From assembly GCF_000016905.1 (NCBI RefSeq), contig NC_009616.1, forward strand, positions 1 through 64,000: a DNA stretch of 64,000 bases. Direction: 5' to 3'. Position numbers and translations under genes: made by a program. The stretch comes from Thermosipho melanesiensis BI429. GTDB taxonomy: Bacteria; Thermotogota; Thermotogae; Thermotogales; Fervidobacteriaceae. The stretch's first letter is position 1. Each line of letters begins with the position of its first letter. Below the pieces are notes generated by a model that was given only the letters and a program-made list of their open reading frames with translations, did not search any database and had not been told where the DNA came from. Shown one piece after another: positions 25,512 to 34,613 of the stretch.

Positions 25512-27960
25512 TTTTCACCTTTACTTTTTTCGCTTTCTTTTTTTTAAAAACAATTTTGCCACGCTCAAAAGCACAAACTATTACATCATTTTCTTTAAAT
25601 TTTCCTTTCAGAAGTTCTTCTGATAAAGGATCTTCAATATATCTTTGAATTGTTCGTTTTAACGGTCTTGCACCATATGCAGGATCATATCCTTCCTGAA
25701 CAAGGAAATCCTTTGCATTTTTTGTTAATTCCAGCTTCAATCCTTTCTCTTCCAACCGTCTTCTTATATCCTTTAATAATATATCAATTATTTCTCTTAT
25801 ATGTTTTTCAGTAAGTTTGTGGAAAACAACTATTTCATCAATTCTATTCAGAAACTCTGGTCTAAAGGTTTTCTTAACCTCTTCAAGTACCTTAGATTTC
25901 ATTTCTTTAAATTCTGCATTTAAATTCTCAGAATTAACAAATCCAAGCGTTTTTTTGCTCGAAACTATTTGATTGCCTCCTATATTACTTGTCATAATAA
26001 TTATGGTGTTTCTAAAATCAACGACGTGACCTTGTGAATCTGTAAGCCTTCCATCATCCATTATTTGTAACAATAGGTTGAATACATCGGGATGGGCCTT
26101 TTCAATTTCATCAAACAAGATCACCGAAAATGGTCTTCTTCTAACCTTTTCTGTAAGCGTTCCACCTTCTTCATAACCAACATATCCAGGTGGAGCACCA
26201 ATAAGCCTTGAAACGGAAAATTTTTCCATATATTCGCTCATGTCAAACCTTATCAAAGCCTTTTCATCACCAAACAAATATTCCGCAAGAGTCTTTGCAA
26301 GCTCTGTTTTTCCAACACCCGTTGGCCCTAAAAATAGAAATACCCCAACTGGCCTTCTTGGATCCTTTAATCCACTACGTGCACGTCTTATTGACCTTGC
26401 AATTGCCTTAACAGCTTCATCTTGACCAACAATCCTATTATGCAACGCTTCCTCTAACCTCAATAATTTTTCACTTTCTTCTTCTTCAAGTTTTTTCAAC
26501 GGGATACCCGTCCAGTTTGCTACAACCTCTTCCACATCCTGCACATCTACAACTATAATACTAGAATCAACTTTTTCTTTCCAGTTCTCATATCTTGACG
26601 AATATTCCATCTTAAGTTTGTTTTCTTCTTCTTTTAATCTTGCTGCAGTTTCATAGTCTTGATTTGCAACCGCAAGTTCCTTTTGAAGTTTAACATTCTC
26701 AATTTTACTTTTGTACGATTGTAAGTCACTAGGAATAACAAATGCCTTAAGCCTTGCCCTTGCACCAGCCTCATCGATGACATCAATTGCTTTATCAGGC
26801 AAAAAATGATCACTAATATACCTCTGAGATAAATAAACAGCTGCTTCCAATGCTTCATCAGTATATTTAACTTTGTGATGCATTTCGTATTTAGGTTTTA
26901 AACCTTTTAGAATTTCAATCGTCATTTCAGCTGAAGGTTCTTGGATATAAATCTTTTGAAATCTTCTTTCCAACGCAGCATCTTTCTCAATATACATTCT
27001 ATACTCATCAGGAGTAGTTGCACCAATACACTTTACCTCTCCCCTGGCAAGGGCAGGTTTTAAAATATTTGCCGCATCTACAGCACCTTCAGCGGAACCT
27101 GCACCAACAATCATATGTATTTCATCTATAAACAATATTATATCCTTTTCATTTTTTAAAACTTGCAATAACTTTTTCATCCTTTTTTCAAATTCACCAC
27201 GGTATTTTGTTCCTGCAACTAATGAAGCAACATCTAAGGAAAAAATAGTTTTTCCTTTTAAAGGTTCAGGTACTTCTCCAGCAACAATTCTTTGTGCTAA
27301 ACCTTCCACTATTGCAGATTTTCCAACGCCCGGTTCACCAATTAACACAGGATTGTTCTTTTTTCTCCTAACTAAAACTTGCATTACTCTTTCTATTTCT
27401 TTTTCCCTTCCAATTACAGGATCAAGTTCTCCTTTCATAGCTTGCGCAGTTAAATTAACTCCAAATCCTTCTAATTGTCTTGTTCTTTTAATTAAATCAT
27501 CATCTAATTCTACATAATCAGTACCTTCATCAGACATGTCACCCAACAACTCCCTTCGTAAAACTTGTATATCAATTCCTATTTTTCTTAAAATATGAAC
27601 TGCAATACCTTCCCCTTCTCTTAAAATTCCCAAAAGAAGGTGGATAGGTTTTATCTTTTCATCTCCCATCGATTTTGCTTCTTCATATGCAATTTCAGTC
27701 ACCCGCTTTGCTCTTGGTGTCATCTGAGGTGACATAATAAATCCGCGCATTCCCATACCTACAACAGAAATAACCTCATTTTTAACTTTCGAATAAGTAA
27801 GGCCATAACCCTCTAACATTTTTCTCAAATTTTTATCATTTAACTTCAAAATTGCAAGTAATAGATGCTCTGTTCCAACATAAGAATGTCCTAGTTCTTT
27901 CGCCTCCTCTTGGGCGGTTACAAAAACCTCTGCGGACTCTTCCGAAAACCTGTCAAACAT
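25504..27960 (-). CDS. clpC: AAA+ unfoldase ClpC
   Basis: An 818-residue Hsp100 chaperone that unfolds substrates for ClpP. It has a duplicated Clp-N domain (1-145), a first AAA+ module with Walker A GEPGVGKSA (about 206-214), a UVR-type coiled segment (NQDYETAARLKEEENKL, about 425-440), and a second AAA+ module with Walker A GPTGVGKTE (about 550-558). The length fits ClpC rather than ClpB. The start ATG follows GGAAGGTG. No McsA/McsB/CtsR genes are next to it. A good promoter lies about 40 bases upstream. Confidence 0.96.
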   Translation of the reverse strand: MFDRFSEESAEVFVTAQEEAKELGHSYVGTEHLLLAILKLNDKNLRKMLEGYGLTYSKVKNEVISVVGMGMRGFIMSPQMTPRAKRVTEIAYEEAKSMGDEKIKPIHLLLGILREGEGIAVHILRKIGIDIQVLRRELLGDMSDEGTDYVELDDDLIKRTRQLEGFGVNLTAQAMKGELDPVIGREKEIERVMQVLVRRKKNNPVLIGEPGVGKSAIVEGLAQRIVAGEVPEPLKGKTIFSLDVASLVAGTKYRGEFEKRMKKLLQVLKNEKDIILFIDEIHMIVGAGSAEGAVDAANILKPALARGEVKCIGATTPDEYRMYIEKDAALERRFQKIYIQEPSAEMTIEILKGLKPKYEMHHKVKYTDEALEAAVYLSQRYISDHFLPDKAIDVIDEAGARARLKAFVIPSDLQSYKSKIENVKLQKELAVANQDYETAARLKEEENKLKMEYSSRYENWKEKVDSSIIVVDVQDVEEVVANWTGIPLKKLEEEESEKLLRLEEALHNRIVGQDEAVKAIARSIRRARSGLKDPRRPVGVFLFLGPTGVGKTELAKTLAEYLFGDEKALIRFDMSEYMEKFSVSRLIGAPPGYVGYEEGGTLTEKVRRRPFSVILFDEIEKAHPDVFNLLLQIMDDGRLTDSQGHVVDFRNTIIIMTSNIGGNQIVSSKKTLGFVNSENLNAEFKEMKSKVLEEVKKTFRPEFLNRIDEIVVFHKLTEKHIREIIDILLKDIRRRLEEKGLKLELTKNAKDFLVQEGYDPAYGARPLKRTIQRYIEDPLSEELLKGKFKENDVIVCAFERGKIVFKKKKAKKVKVKNE

Positions 27961-27997
27961 TCATTTCACCTTCCTTTCTGTCCGCAACTTCAATTAG

Positions 27998-28026
27998 ATT
28001 ATACATCAAATTATTTCAAAAAGCAA
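27998..28026 (-). promoter_or_regulatory. clpC promoter
   Basis: Minus strand: TTGCTT (28026-28021), a 17-base spacer, TATAAT (28003-27998). About 38 bases upstream of the clpC start codon. Confidence 0.65.
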
Positions 28027-28032
28027 TTTTTA

Positions 28033-30261
28033 TTAATTTAATATATTTTCCATAAAGTCTTTATTATAATCAAAATCGTAATCTGAAAAGATAAATTTTC
28101 CAAACACGAAAATTTCACCTGAGCCTATCTCTTCCCGAGCAACTAAAACTACTTTATCAACTATCATCGCATCACCATTATTATCCGCATCCTCAGTATA
28201 CGCACTATCCGAAAAAACTACAATCATATTTTTGTCTGAAATTATCAGAGAGCATGGGCTATAAAACCTTAAGCCATTTGCCAAAATCTTATACTTTACT
28301 CCATAATTATTAACATCATCTAATACTTGATCATCATTAAACCTTATATTCGAACCCAAATATTCCAAAATATCATTCAAACTTTCAGTATTTCCACCGT
28401 CTTTATAATCACTCTTTGAAGCTATTAATAACCTTCCGCCATTTTCAACAAAACTTTTTATATTTTCCAATTCCTCTTTGGTGTAATCTCTTCCGTTCTG
28501 AATTACCAATAATTTTCCAGACACTTTAGAAATTTTATCAAGATATTCAACCTTAAAACCTTTTGCTCTTAAAAAATTCTCAAATTTTGTTAACTTGCCT
28601 CTACCGTAATCATTTCCATGACCTATGTCTATAAAAACATTTGGTTCTACATTTTGCGATAAACCAAAATACTTCTCCAACTCTTCTAAACTCATAACAT
28701 CTGCATTGATAAGTTTTTTGTAAAGTTCAAAATAAGTTTTGTCACTCCCTGGAACTAATATTATCTTTCCTTTAAATGATTTTAAAGCTTCTATTTCCGG
28801 ATTTAAAAGATCCTTAGAAAAGTCAAAACCATCAATTTTTGGAGTAGAAATTATTAAGACATCCACATCTTTTAAATCATTTAACATTCTTTTTGAAAAT
28901 AATACTCTATAACCTTTATTGTCAAGCAAAACTGCCAGTTTCTTTAGAAAATCAAGGTGATCATTCTCATGTAATGTATCAATCATTACACTCTTTTCAA
29001 ATTTTTTAACAAAAGTCTTTAAAGATTGTACAAAAATCCCATTTACAAAAAACTCCACCTTGTTCTCTCCAGCTGGTAATTTCAATTCTAAAACTTTGTA
29101 CTTTTTTTCAAATGCCTTTAAAGAGATATTTTCCGTATAAAGTAAGTTCCCATTTGATTTAATTTCCAATAAAACACTTTCATTGCTAGATGTAATGTTA
29201 TAAATATCAAACGAAAGTTTTCCATCAAAATAATTATGGTTATTTACATAAACATTACTCATTCTTTGAAAATAAATGGGCGAAGTAACTACTTCGTCTT
29301 TATCTGACTGCAGTGCATATACATAATACCATTCATAGCCATCTGGGATTTTCACACTAATATCTGTTGAATATTTTGTTTGATTAGGATATGCTTCAAC
29401 AACTGTTCCACTCTGTGAAACTAACGCAAAATATGTTAATGTATCATCATCTTCATATTCAAAGTGCAAAATTACGTTTTCTTTATCGTATACTATATCT
29501 CCCATTATATTTTCCCCACAACCAAAGAAAACTATTACATCTTTATCCTCTGTACCAAATACGTGTCTCGCCCAAAGTGCTTTCATAATATCATTATAAG
29601 TTAAAGCATCGGCAACTATGCCAGTTCTTCCTTCGTTTGCACTTCCCCAATTTACCTTATGGTTATCTTGACCAACTGTAGCTCCCAAATGCCATCCTTT
29701 ATCCAAAGACAATTTATAATTCTGAAGCATTTCACTATTAATTACATCCCCTTGTTTCCAATTCCCATTTCCAACTTCAATAAGGTTCATGTATTTATCC
29801 GCCTCTGGATAATATTCAAAATCATTAAAATTCCCAAATATACTTATAGGATGGTTAAATTGTCCTAATTTTTTATGTTCAATTAACCATTTATAAAATC
29901 CTTCAGCAGAAGGAACGTTATTTCTATCAACCCACTCTAATGATTCATACACGTTAATATGACCTATTCCAGAAGTCCACTCAAAACCTTGTAAAGCAAT
30001 AAATTCACCTTCAACGGTAGCCTTTTTCGCAGCTTCCTTTGTCAAAAATGGCTTTGTTTTTCCGTTGATTAATTGGGTAAAATAATATGCATGGTCCGTA
30101 ATAGCTTGTATATCAACATAGTTCTTCGCATAACTATACGCATCCTCAGGAAATAGTTTTCCATCAGAATATGAAGTATGCGCATGTAAATTCCCATAAT
30201 AAACATTTGCAAATACATACAATGTTAAAAATGATAGAAAGATAACCAAAAATTTTTTCAT
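28033..30261 (-). CDS. Exported PHP-domain (CehA/McbA-type) metallohydrolase
   Basis: A 742-residue protein with a signal peptide (1-18). A PHP phosphoesterase domain follows: GNLHAHTSYSDGKLFPEDA supplies the first metal ligands, then ITDHAYYF, and VGQDNHKVNWG further on. The middle third looks like beta-rich, immunoglobulin-like modules. The last third (about 440-740) resembles a ThuA/GATase-like fold with IVPGSDKTY, IDIGHGNDYGRGK and SFVENGGRLLIAS. The ATG at 30261 follows GGAGGG; a TTG five codons earlier is inside that site. The substrate is unknown; a role on phosphoesters or nucleotides outside the cell is possible. It is monocistronic. Confidence 0.8.
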   Translation of the reverse strand: MKKFLVIFLSFLTLYVFANVYYGNLHAHTSYSDGKLFPEDAYSYAKNYVDIQAITDHAYYFTQLINGKTKPFLTKEAAKKATVEGEFIALQGFEWTSGIGHINVYESLEWVDRNNVPSAEGFYKWLIEHKKLGQFNHPISIFGNFNDFEYYPEADKYMNLIEVGNGNWKQGDVINSEMLQNYKLSLDKGWHLGATVGQDNHKVNWGSANEGRTGIVADALTYNDIMKALWARHVFGTEDKDVIVFFGCGENIMGDIVYDKENVILHFEYEDDDTLTYFALVSQSGTVVEAYPNQTKYSTDISVKIPDGYEWYYVYALQSDKDEVVTSPIYFQRMSNVYVNNHNYFDGKLSFDIYNITSSNESVLLEIKSNGNLLYTENISLKAFEKKYKVLELKLPAGENKVEFFVNGIFVQSLKTFVKKFEKSVMIDTLHENDHLDFLKKLAVLLDNKGYRVLFSKRMLNDLKDVDVLIISTPKIDGFDFSKDLLNPEIEALKSFKGKIILVPGSDKTYFELYKKLINADVMSLEELEKYFGLSQNVEPNVFIDIGHGNDYGRGKLTKFENFLRAKGFKVEYLDKISKVSGKLLVIQNGRDYTKEELENIKSFVENGGRLLIASKSDYKDGGNTESLNDILEYLGSNIRFNDDQVLDDVNNYGVKYKILANGLRFYSPCSLIISDKNMIVVFSDSAYTEDADNNGDAMIVDKVVLVAREEIGSGEIFVFGKFIFSDYDFDYNKDFMENILN

Positions 30262-30292
30262 AAAATCACCCTCCAACCCATTTTTCTAAATA

Positions 30293-30338
30293 ATTATAAC
30301 CCAAATAAAAATAAATTTGAACAAAATTGTGCTACAAT
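30293..30338. promoter_or_regulatory. Overlapping divergent promoters of the PHP gene and yfcE-like gene
   Basis: Minus strand: TTCAAA (30321-30316), 17 bases, TATAAT (30298-30293). Plus strand: extended -10 TGCTACAAT (30330-30338). The two polymerase footprints overlap, so they may compete. Confidence 0.55.
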
Positions 30339-30359
30339 ATTGTTAAAGGGGGGACGATT

Positions 30360-30836
30360 ATGTGGTTAATTCTCAGTGATTCTCACGATAATTTAACAAA
30401 AGCAAAAGAAATTGAAAAAGTAATAGAAAGTTATAAAATTGACACAATTTTCCATTGTGGTGATTTTGTTGCACCATTTATCCTTCCTTATTTTTTTAAA
30501 GACAATATAGAATTTTATGGGGTTTTTGGAAACAATGATGGAGAAAGATTACTACTCTCAAAAAAATCCAACGGGAAAATCAGAACAGGCCCTTATGAAA
30601 TTTTAATTCAAAATTTTAAAATTTTCTTAATGCACGAACCATATGCGCTTAAAGCCGCAAAAGAAAGCAATTTATACGATTTTATCTTTTTTGGACATAC
30701 CCATGAATTGGTTGTTGAAAAATATAATAATTCAGTTATAATTAATCCAGGCGAATCTTCAGGGTGGCTTACAGGAAAAGCAACCGTTGTTCTACTTGAA
30801 CCTGAAGAAAAACGATGGGAAATCCTTACTATTTAA
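30360..30836 (+). CDS. YfcE/MJ0936-type metallophosphodiesterase
   Basis: A 158-residue calcineurin-like phosphoesterase. The metal motifs are visible: SDSHDN (D-x-H), HCGDF (GD), GNNDGE (GNxD/H), MHEP and FGHTHE (GHTH). Small members of this family hydrolyse phosphodiesters such as bis-p-nitrophenyl phosphate or 2',3'-cyclic nucleotides in vitro; the natural substrate is not known. The ATG at 30360 follows AAGGGGGG; the earlier in-frame start at 30327 has no ribosome site. Confidence 0.9.
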   Translation: MWLILSDSHDNLTKAKEIEKVIESYKIDTIFHCGDFVAPFILPYFFKDNIEFYGVFGNNDGERLLLSKKSNGKIRTGPYEILIQNFKIFLMHEPYALKAAKESNLYDFIFFGHTHELVVEKYNNSVIINPGESSGWLTGKATVVLLEPEEKRWEILTI

Positions 30837-30853
30837 AACGGAGGTGAAAAATA

Positions 30854-30904
30854 ATGGAAAGTTATGGTAGTTATTCTGATGAACCTTTACCACGACCACC
30901 GTAA
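30854..30904 (+). CDS. 16-residue proline-rich ORF ahead of corA, possible leader peptide
   Basis: ATG GAA ... CCG TAA encodes MESYGSYSDEPLPRPP. A strong GGAGGTG lies about seven bases before the ATG, and the next gene (corA) begins 25 bases after the stop. The acidic-then-proline ending (DEPLPRPP) recalls the proline-containing leader peptides that sense magnesium upstream of mgtA and corA in enterobacteria. There is no proof of translation; length and position are the only evidence beyond the ribosome site. Confidence 0.5.
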   Translation: MESYGSYSDEPLPRPP

Positions 30905-30929
30905 AATAAAAATTAGAGGAGGTAATAAA

Positions 30930-31856
30930 ATGGTAAAATTTTACACCACAAAGGAAAACAAAATTGTGGAAGCCGACAAGTTTGTTCCAAACTCTTTAAT
31001 AAAGGTTATAGATCCTTCCGCTGATGAAATTCATATGCTTTCAAGCCTTCTGCAATTTGACCCCGATTTTATATATGATTCTCTCGACGATGATGAAAGA
31101 GCACGTATTGAAGTAGATGAGGATACTATTCTAATAATACTCAAAATCCCAAAAAAATTCAATAACAATTCAAAAATACCGTATAGAACAGTATCCATGG
31201 GAATAATAATAGGCAAAAATTATACTATTTTCTCCTCAAAAGAATCCGTTGATTTTATAGAACACATGATTGAAAATAGCAAATTTGATATAAACAAGAA
31301 GAGCAGAATGATTTTCCAAATATTTCTTTTAAACGCCAAAGTTTTTCTTGCATACCTAAAAGAAATTAACAAAACAATTAGTATAATTGAAGAAGAATTG
31401 CATCGTTCAATGAAAAACAAAGAACTCGAAGATATGATGTACCTTGAAAAAAGCTTAGTCTATTTCACCACATCTTTACGTTCAAACGAAATAATGATGG
31501 AAAAACTTCTCAGAGGAAACATATTAAAAATTTACGAAGAAGATAAGGACGTATTGGAAGATGCAATTATTGAAAACAGGCAAGCAATAGAAGTTTCAAA
31601 TATATACAGTGACATTCTTGCAGGTATGATGGATTCTTATGCATCAGTTATTTCAAATAATCTAAACATTGTTATGAAAATCCTTACAGTTGTCACCATT
31701 TTAATGCAAATTCCTACCATTTTGACTAGCTTTTACGGAATGAATGTAAAACTTCCAATTCAAAACAACCCATTTGCATACTTACACATAATTTTTTGGT
31801 CCATTGGAACGATTGTCTTAACATTAGTTTGGTTTAAGAAGAAAAAATGGCTATAA
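30930..31856 (+). CDS. corA: CorA-family magnesium transporter
   Basis: A 308-residue CorA-like divalent-cation channel. A large cytoplasmic N-terminal domain with long helices (to about 240) is followed by two transmembrane helices. The first ends in the diagnostic YGMN motif (about 270), and a positively charged tail (KKKKWL) closes the protein. The ATG at 30930 has AGAGGAGG upstream. The related Thermotoga CorA is a pentamer gated by cytoplasmic Mg2+. A short proline-rich ORF lies directly upstream. Confidence 0.94.
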   Translation: MVKFYTTKENKIVEADKFVPNSLIKVIDPSADEIHMLSSLLQFDPDFIYDSLDDDERARIEVDEDTILIILKIPKKFNNNSKIPYRTVSMGIIIGKNYTIFSSKESVDFIEHMIENSKFDINKKSRMIFQIFLLNAKVFLAYLKEINKTISIIEEELHRSMKNKELEDMMYLEKSLVYFTTSLRSNEIMMEKLLRGNILKIYEEDKDVLEDAIIENRQAIEVSNIYSDILAGMMDSYASVISNNLNIVMKILTVVTILMQIPTILTSFYGMNVKLPIQNNPFAYLHIIFWSIGTIVLTLVWFKKKKWL

Positions 31857-31890
31857 CTCCTTTCAGCCCTGCTGAAAGGAGTTTATTTAA
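31855..31890 (+). terminator. corA terminator
   Basis: AACTCCTTTCAG (31855-31866) pairs with CTGAAAGGAGTT (31872-31883), loop CCCTG, then TTATTT. It overlaps the end of the convergent threonine aldolase gene. Confidence 0.85.
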
Positions 31891-32902
31891 AATAACTCCT
31901 TATTTTATCCACAACATAATCTATATCTTTTTTCTTTATCCAATAATGTGTCACATACCTAAATACTCCATCTTCAGAAGGATTTATTTTTACACCATTG
32001 TCCAACATATATTTTATAAACTCATTCTCATCAAAATTTCTTTTCATCTTAAAAAATACCATATTAATTTCTACTTTTTCTACTATCTCAATAAAATCAA
32101 ATTTTTTTAACCTTTCAGCTAAATATTTTGCATTATCATGATCCTCATTAAGCTTAAACCTCATCTTTTCAAGAGCTATAATACCCGCTGCGGCTAATAT
32201 ACCTACCTGTCTCATACCCCCACCCATTATTTTTCTCTTTCTTCTTGCTTCTTTTATAAAATCTTTGCTTCCAACTAGCAAAGAACCAACTGGTGCATAC
32301 AATCCTTTTGAAAGGCAGATATTAATTGAATCAGCATACTTTGCAATTTCATTTGGTTCAACATTTAAGTAAGTAGCTGCGTTAAAAAGCCTTGCACCAT
32401 CCAAATGTATAGGAATGTTATATTTATCCACAATTTTTTTAATTTAGTCAAAATTTTCTAAAGAAATAACTCTTCCACTTGAATGGGCATTTTCCAAACA
32501 GATTAGACCTGTTTTCGGAAAATGTATATCTTCTACTTTCCTTATCTTATTTTCAACAATTTCACGGACAAGTGCTCCATCTCTCGTTTCAACTGTTCTT
32601 AACTGTACACCAGCATTTACCGCTGCGGCTCCTGCTTCATGTTGAACTATATGATAGTCATCACCAATAATTACTTCATCTCCCCTTTGACAATGGGTAA
32701 ACAAAGCAAGTTGATTTGCAAAAGTTCCGCTCGGAACAAAAAGTGCATCTTCTTTTCCCAAAATTTCTGCAGCTAGTCTTTCAAGTTTATTTGCTGTGGG
32801 ATCATTGCCATAAACATCATCTCCAACTTCTGCTTCAGCCATTGTCTTTCTCATCTCTTTCGTAGGTTTTGTAACTGTATCACTTCTTAAATCAATATAC
32901 AT
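31883..32902 (-). pseudogene. ltaE: L-threonine aldolase interrupted by an in-frame TAA
   Basis: The frame encodes a PLP-dependent low-specificity threonine aldolase (threonine to glycine and acetaldehyde). The start ATG at 32902 has GGAGGTG upstream. The first 153 residues end in ISLENFD, then TAA at 32444-32446, and the same frame goes on with IKKIVDKYNIPIHLDGARLFNAA and the PLP-lysine region SICLSKGLYAPVGS. No frameshift is present: one codon (most likely GAA or CAA) reads TAA. Everything else is intact, so the change is recent, is a sequencing error, or is read through. Confidence 0.88.
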
Positions 32903-32920
32903 TAATACACCTCCATACAA

Positions 32921-32948
32921 AAAAAGCCGAGGACACCCTCGGCTTTTT
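32921..32948 (-). terminator. Bidirectional-looking terminator after the LPP20-like gene
   Basis: GCCGAGG (32926-32932) pairs with CCTCGGC (32937-32943), flanked by A and T runs on both sides. On the minus strand it ends the 33636-32947 transcript before ltaE. Confidence 0.88.
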
Positions 32949-33636
32949 ATTGTTCTTCTTCAAATGGTGTCCCTTTCGAAGCTTCTTCAAGTACCGAATT
33001 TAAAGCTTTAAAGAAATCCACTCCCTGCTTTCCAAGTTTTCCAACTGTCTCACTTACAAGTGCTTGAGATTCAAGTATTGAAAGAAGGTTAGTTGGATCG
33101 TAGAAATAAAGCACATGCAACTCAACTACATTTCCCTTTCTAACTTCCCAACTTGCGTATTTTAAAGCACCACTTACTATCGCATTGGCCATAACTTTTG
33201 TAATACCTTTGTATGCACTTACAGCTGCTTCAACTAATTGTTGATTTGCTTCTTCATTTGTATTGTTTGTTTGAACACTTTGTAATTGGCCTTCAACTAC
33301 TTTTCTAAAAGTTTCTACCTTTGCATTTAAAAACTCTGCTATCTTACCCAATGCTTGCGTCCTTGCCGCATTCTCCGCTATGGTCATATTAACTCCGCCA
33401 CCAACATTTACACCTTCAAATACAAATAACCTTCCTTCACGTGCAAGTTGAGCAACTTTTGCTTCTTGAGAGTAGTTAATCTGCACATTTTGCGCTTCTT
33501 TAGGCAACTTCCAAATCCTAATACCTTGTGCCTCAATATACCTATCTTTTGGCAATAAAAAGAAAATTGCCCCAACAACAAGCGCTGCTGCTAATACCCC
33601 AATACCTATCCACATTAACATGTTGTTTTCACTCAT
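32947..33636 (-). CDS. Membrane-anchored LPP20-like protein of unknown function
   Basis: A 229-residue protein with one N-terminal hydrophobic helix (about 8-28, [19 protein letters not shown]) and the rest probably outside the cytoplasm. The central part ([20 protein letters not shown] and after) resembles the LPP20/flagellar-assembly-like domain in which conserved alanines alternate in a long helix. There is no lipobox cysteine. The C-terminal 30 residues are acidic. GGAGGTGG precedes the ATG, and the gene has its own promoter and terminator. Function is unknown. Confidence 0.7.
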   Translation of the reverse strand: MSENNMLMWIGIGVLAAALVVGAIFFLLPKDRYIEAQGIRIWKLPKEAQNVQINYSQEAKVAQLAREGRLFVFEGVNVGGGVNMTIAENAARTQALGKIAEFLNAKVETFRKVVEGQLQSVQTNNTNEEANQQLVEAAVSAYKGITKVMANAIVSGALKYASWEVRKGNVVELHVLYFYDPTNLLSILESQALVSETVGKLGKQGVDFFKALNSVLEEASKGTPFEEEQ

Positions 33637-33657
33637 GGTACCACCTCCTTGAAAAAA

Positions 33658-33685
33658 ATTATAACATTTTTTTATTAATCCACAA
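33658..33685 (-). promoter_or_regulatory. Promoter of the LPP20-like gene
   Basis: Minus strand: TTGTGG (33685-33680), 16-base spacer, extended -10 TGTTATAAT (33666-33658). It lies at the end of the upstream radical SAM gene. Confidence 0.6.
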
Positions 33686-34613
33686 AATCATATCCATATT
33701 CTAATTGCTCTTTTTCCATTAAATGTTTTTGTACATATTGACCACAATTGCTCCCTATTTTGTTCTCTTCTAATTCACCAATACTTATTATTACATCATA
33801 CCCTGCTTCCATTAATTTTTCAACAAAATACTGGTGATTCACTGGTATAAACGTCTTTAAATCTATATCAGATTCTAAATTATTTTTCATAGCTGAATAT
33901 GTGGGATTTATAGGTGTAATTTTAATCAAGAATTTTTCTTTATCAAAATATTTTATTATAACATCTGGATCCGCTATATTTTGCTTCGCAAGAGCAAAAT
34001 TTAATGTAACCTTTCTATCACCACTTTTTACAAATTTTTCACCATATTTTGCTATATCTTCAAAACTCCATTTTTTAATCGGTATAATTCTATTTCTTTG
34101 ATCTTTATCTGTAGCATGTATTGAAAATTGTAGTTGAAAACGTCCTAAATACATCTTATCTTTGATTTCCAGCAACCTTTCGAAAAAATCATCTGTTCCA
34201 ATTGGTGCTACCGTAGACACAGACGGCATCAAACCTGGAGCATCAATCTCCTTGGGTAATCTCTCTAAAACATCTAAAACTGCTTCGTTTAAAGCTGGTT
34301 CTCCCATTCTTGCAAATTGTATTTTAAATTTTTCCACCGGCACACGTTTATTAATAAATCTTGATTCAACAAGAAAAAGTATTTGCTCCATAATCTCATC
34401 ACTTTGTAATTTCCCTTTATAGAATCCTCCTGCATCACACATTAAACAACCCACAGGACATCCATTTAAAGTAGAAACAATCAATACCCATTTCTTTTCC
34501 CTTGGTATAGGAGGCTGAATTGATTCTACAAACTCAACTAAATTTCCTCTTGAAGTCTTTCCAAGATATACATATGCAACTTCTTCTTTGCCTACTTTTT
34601 TTAATATTTCCAA
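33675..34613 (-). CDS. RlmN/Cfr-like radical SAM protein lacking the N-terminal domain
   Basis: A 312-residue radical SAM enzyme. The cluster motif is CPVGCLMC (C52, C56, C59). RlmN-like landmarks follow: FARMGEPALNEAVLD (GEP motif), SIHATDKDQRNRIIPI, and a cysteine in NCGQYV (C290) at the place of the methyl-carrying or thiyl Cys of RlmN. It is shorter than RlmN and lacks the N-terminal helix-hairpin-like accessory domain, so rRNA is not the sure substrate. The gene overlaps the upstream flavoprotein gene by 13 bases and ends an operon that begins at recG. Methylation of an RNA or another molecule is inferred only. Confidence 0.8.
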   Translation of the reverse strand: MEILKKVGKEEVAYVYLGKTSRGNLVEFVESIQPPIPREKKWVLIVSTLNGCPVGCLMCDAGGFYKGKLQSDEIMEQILFLVESRFINKRVPVEKFKIQFARMGEPALNEAVLDVLERLPKEIDAPGLMPSVSTVAPIGTDDFFERLLEIKDKMYLGRFQLQFSIHATDKDQRNRIIPIKKWSFEDIAKYGEKFVKSGDRKVTLNFALAKQNIADPDVIIKYFDKEKFLIKITPINPTYSAMKNNLESDIDLKTFIPVNHQYFVEKLMEAGYDVIISIGELEENKIGSNCGQYVQKHLMEKEQLEYGYDFVD

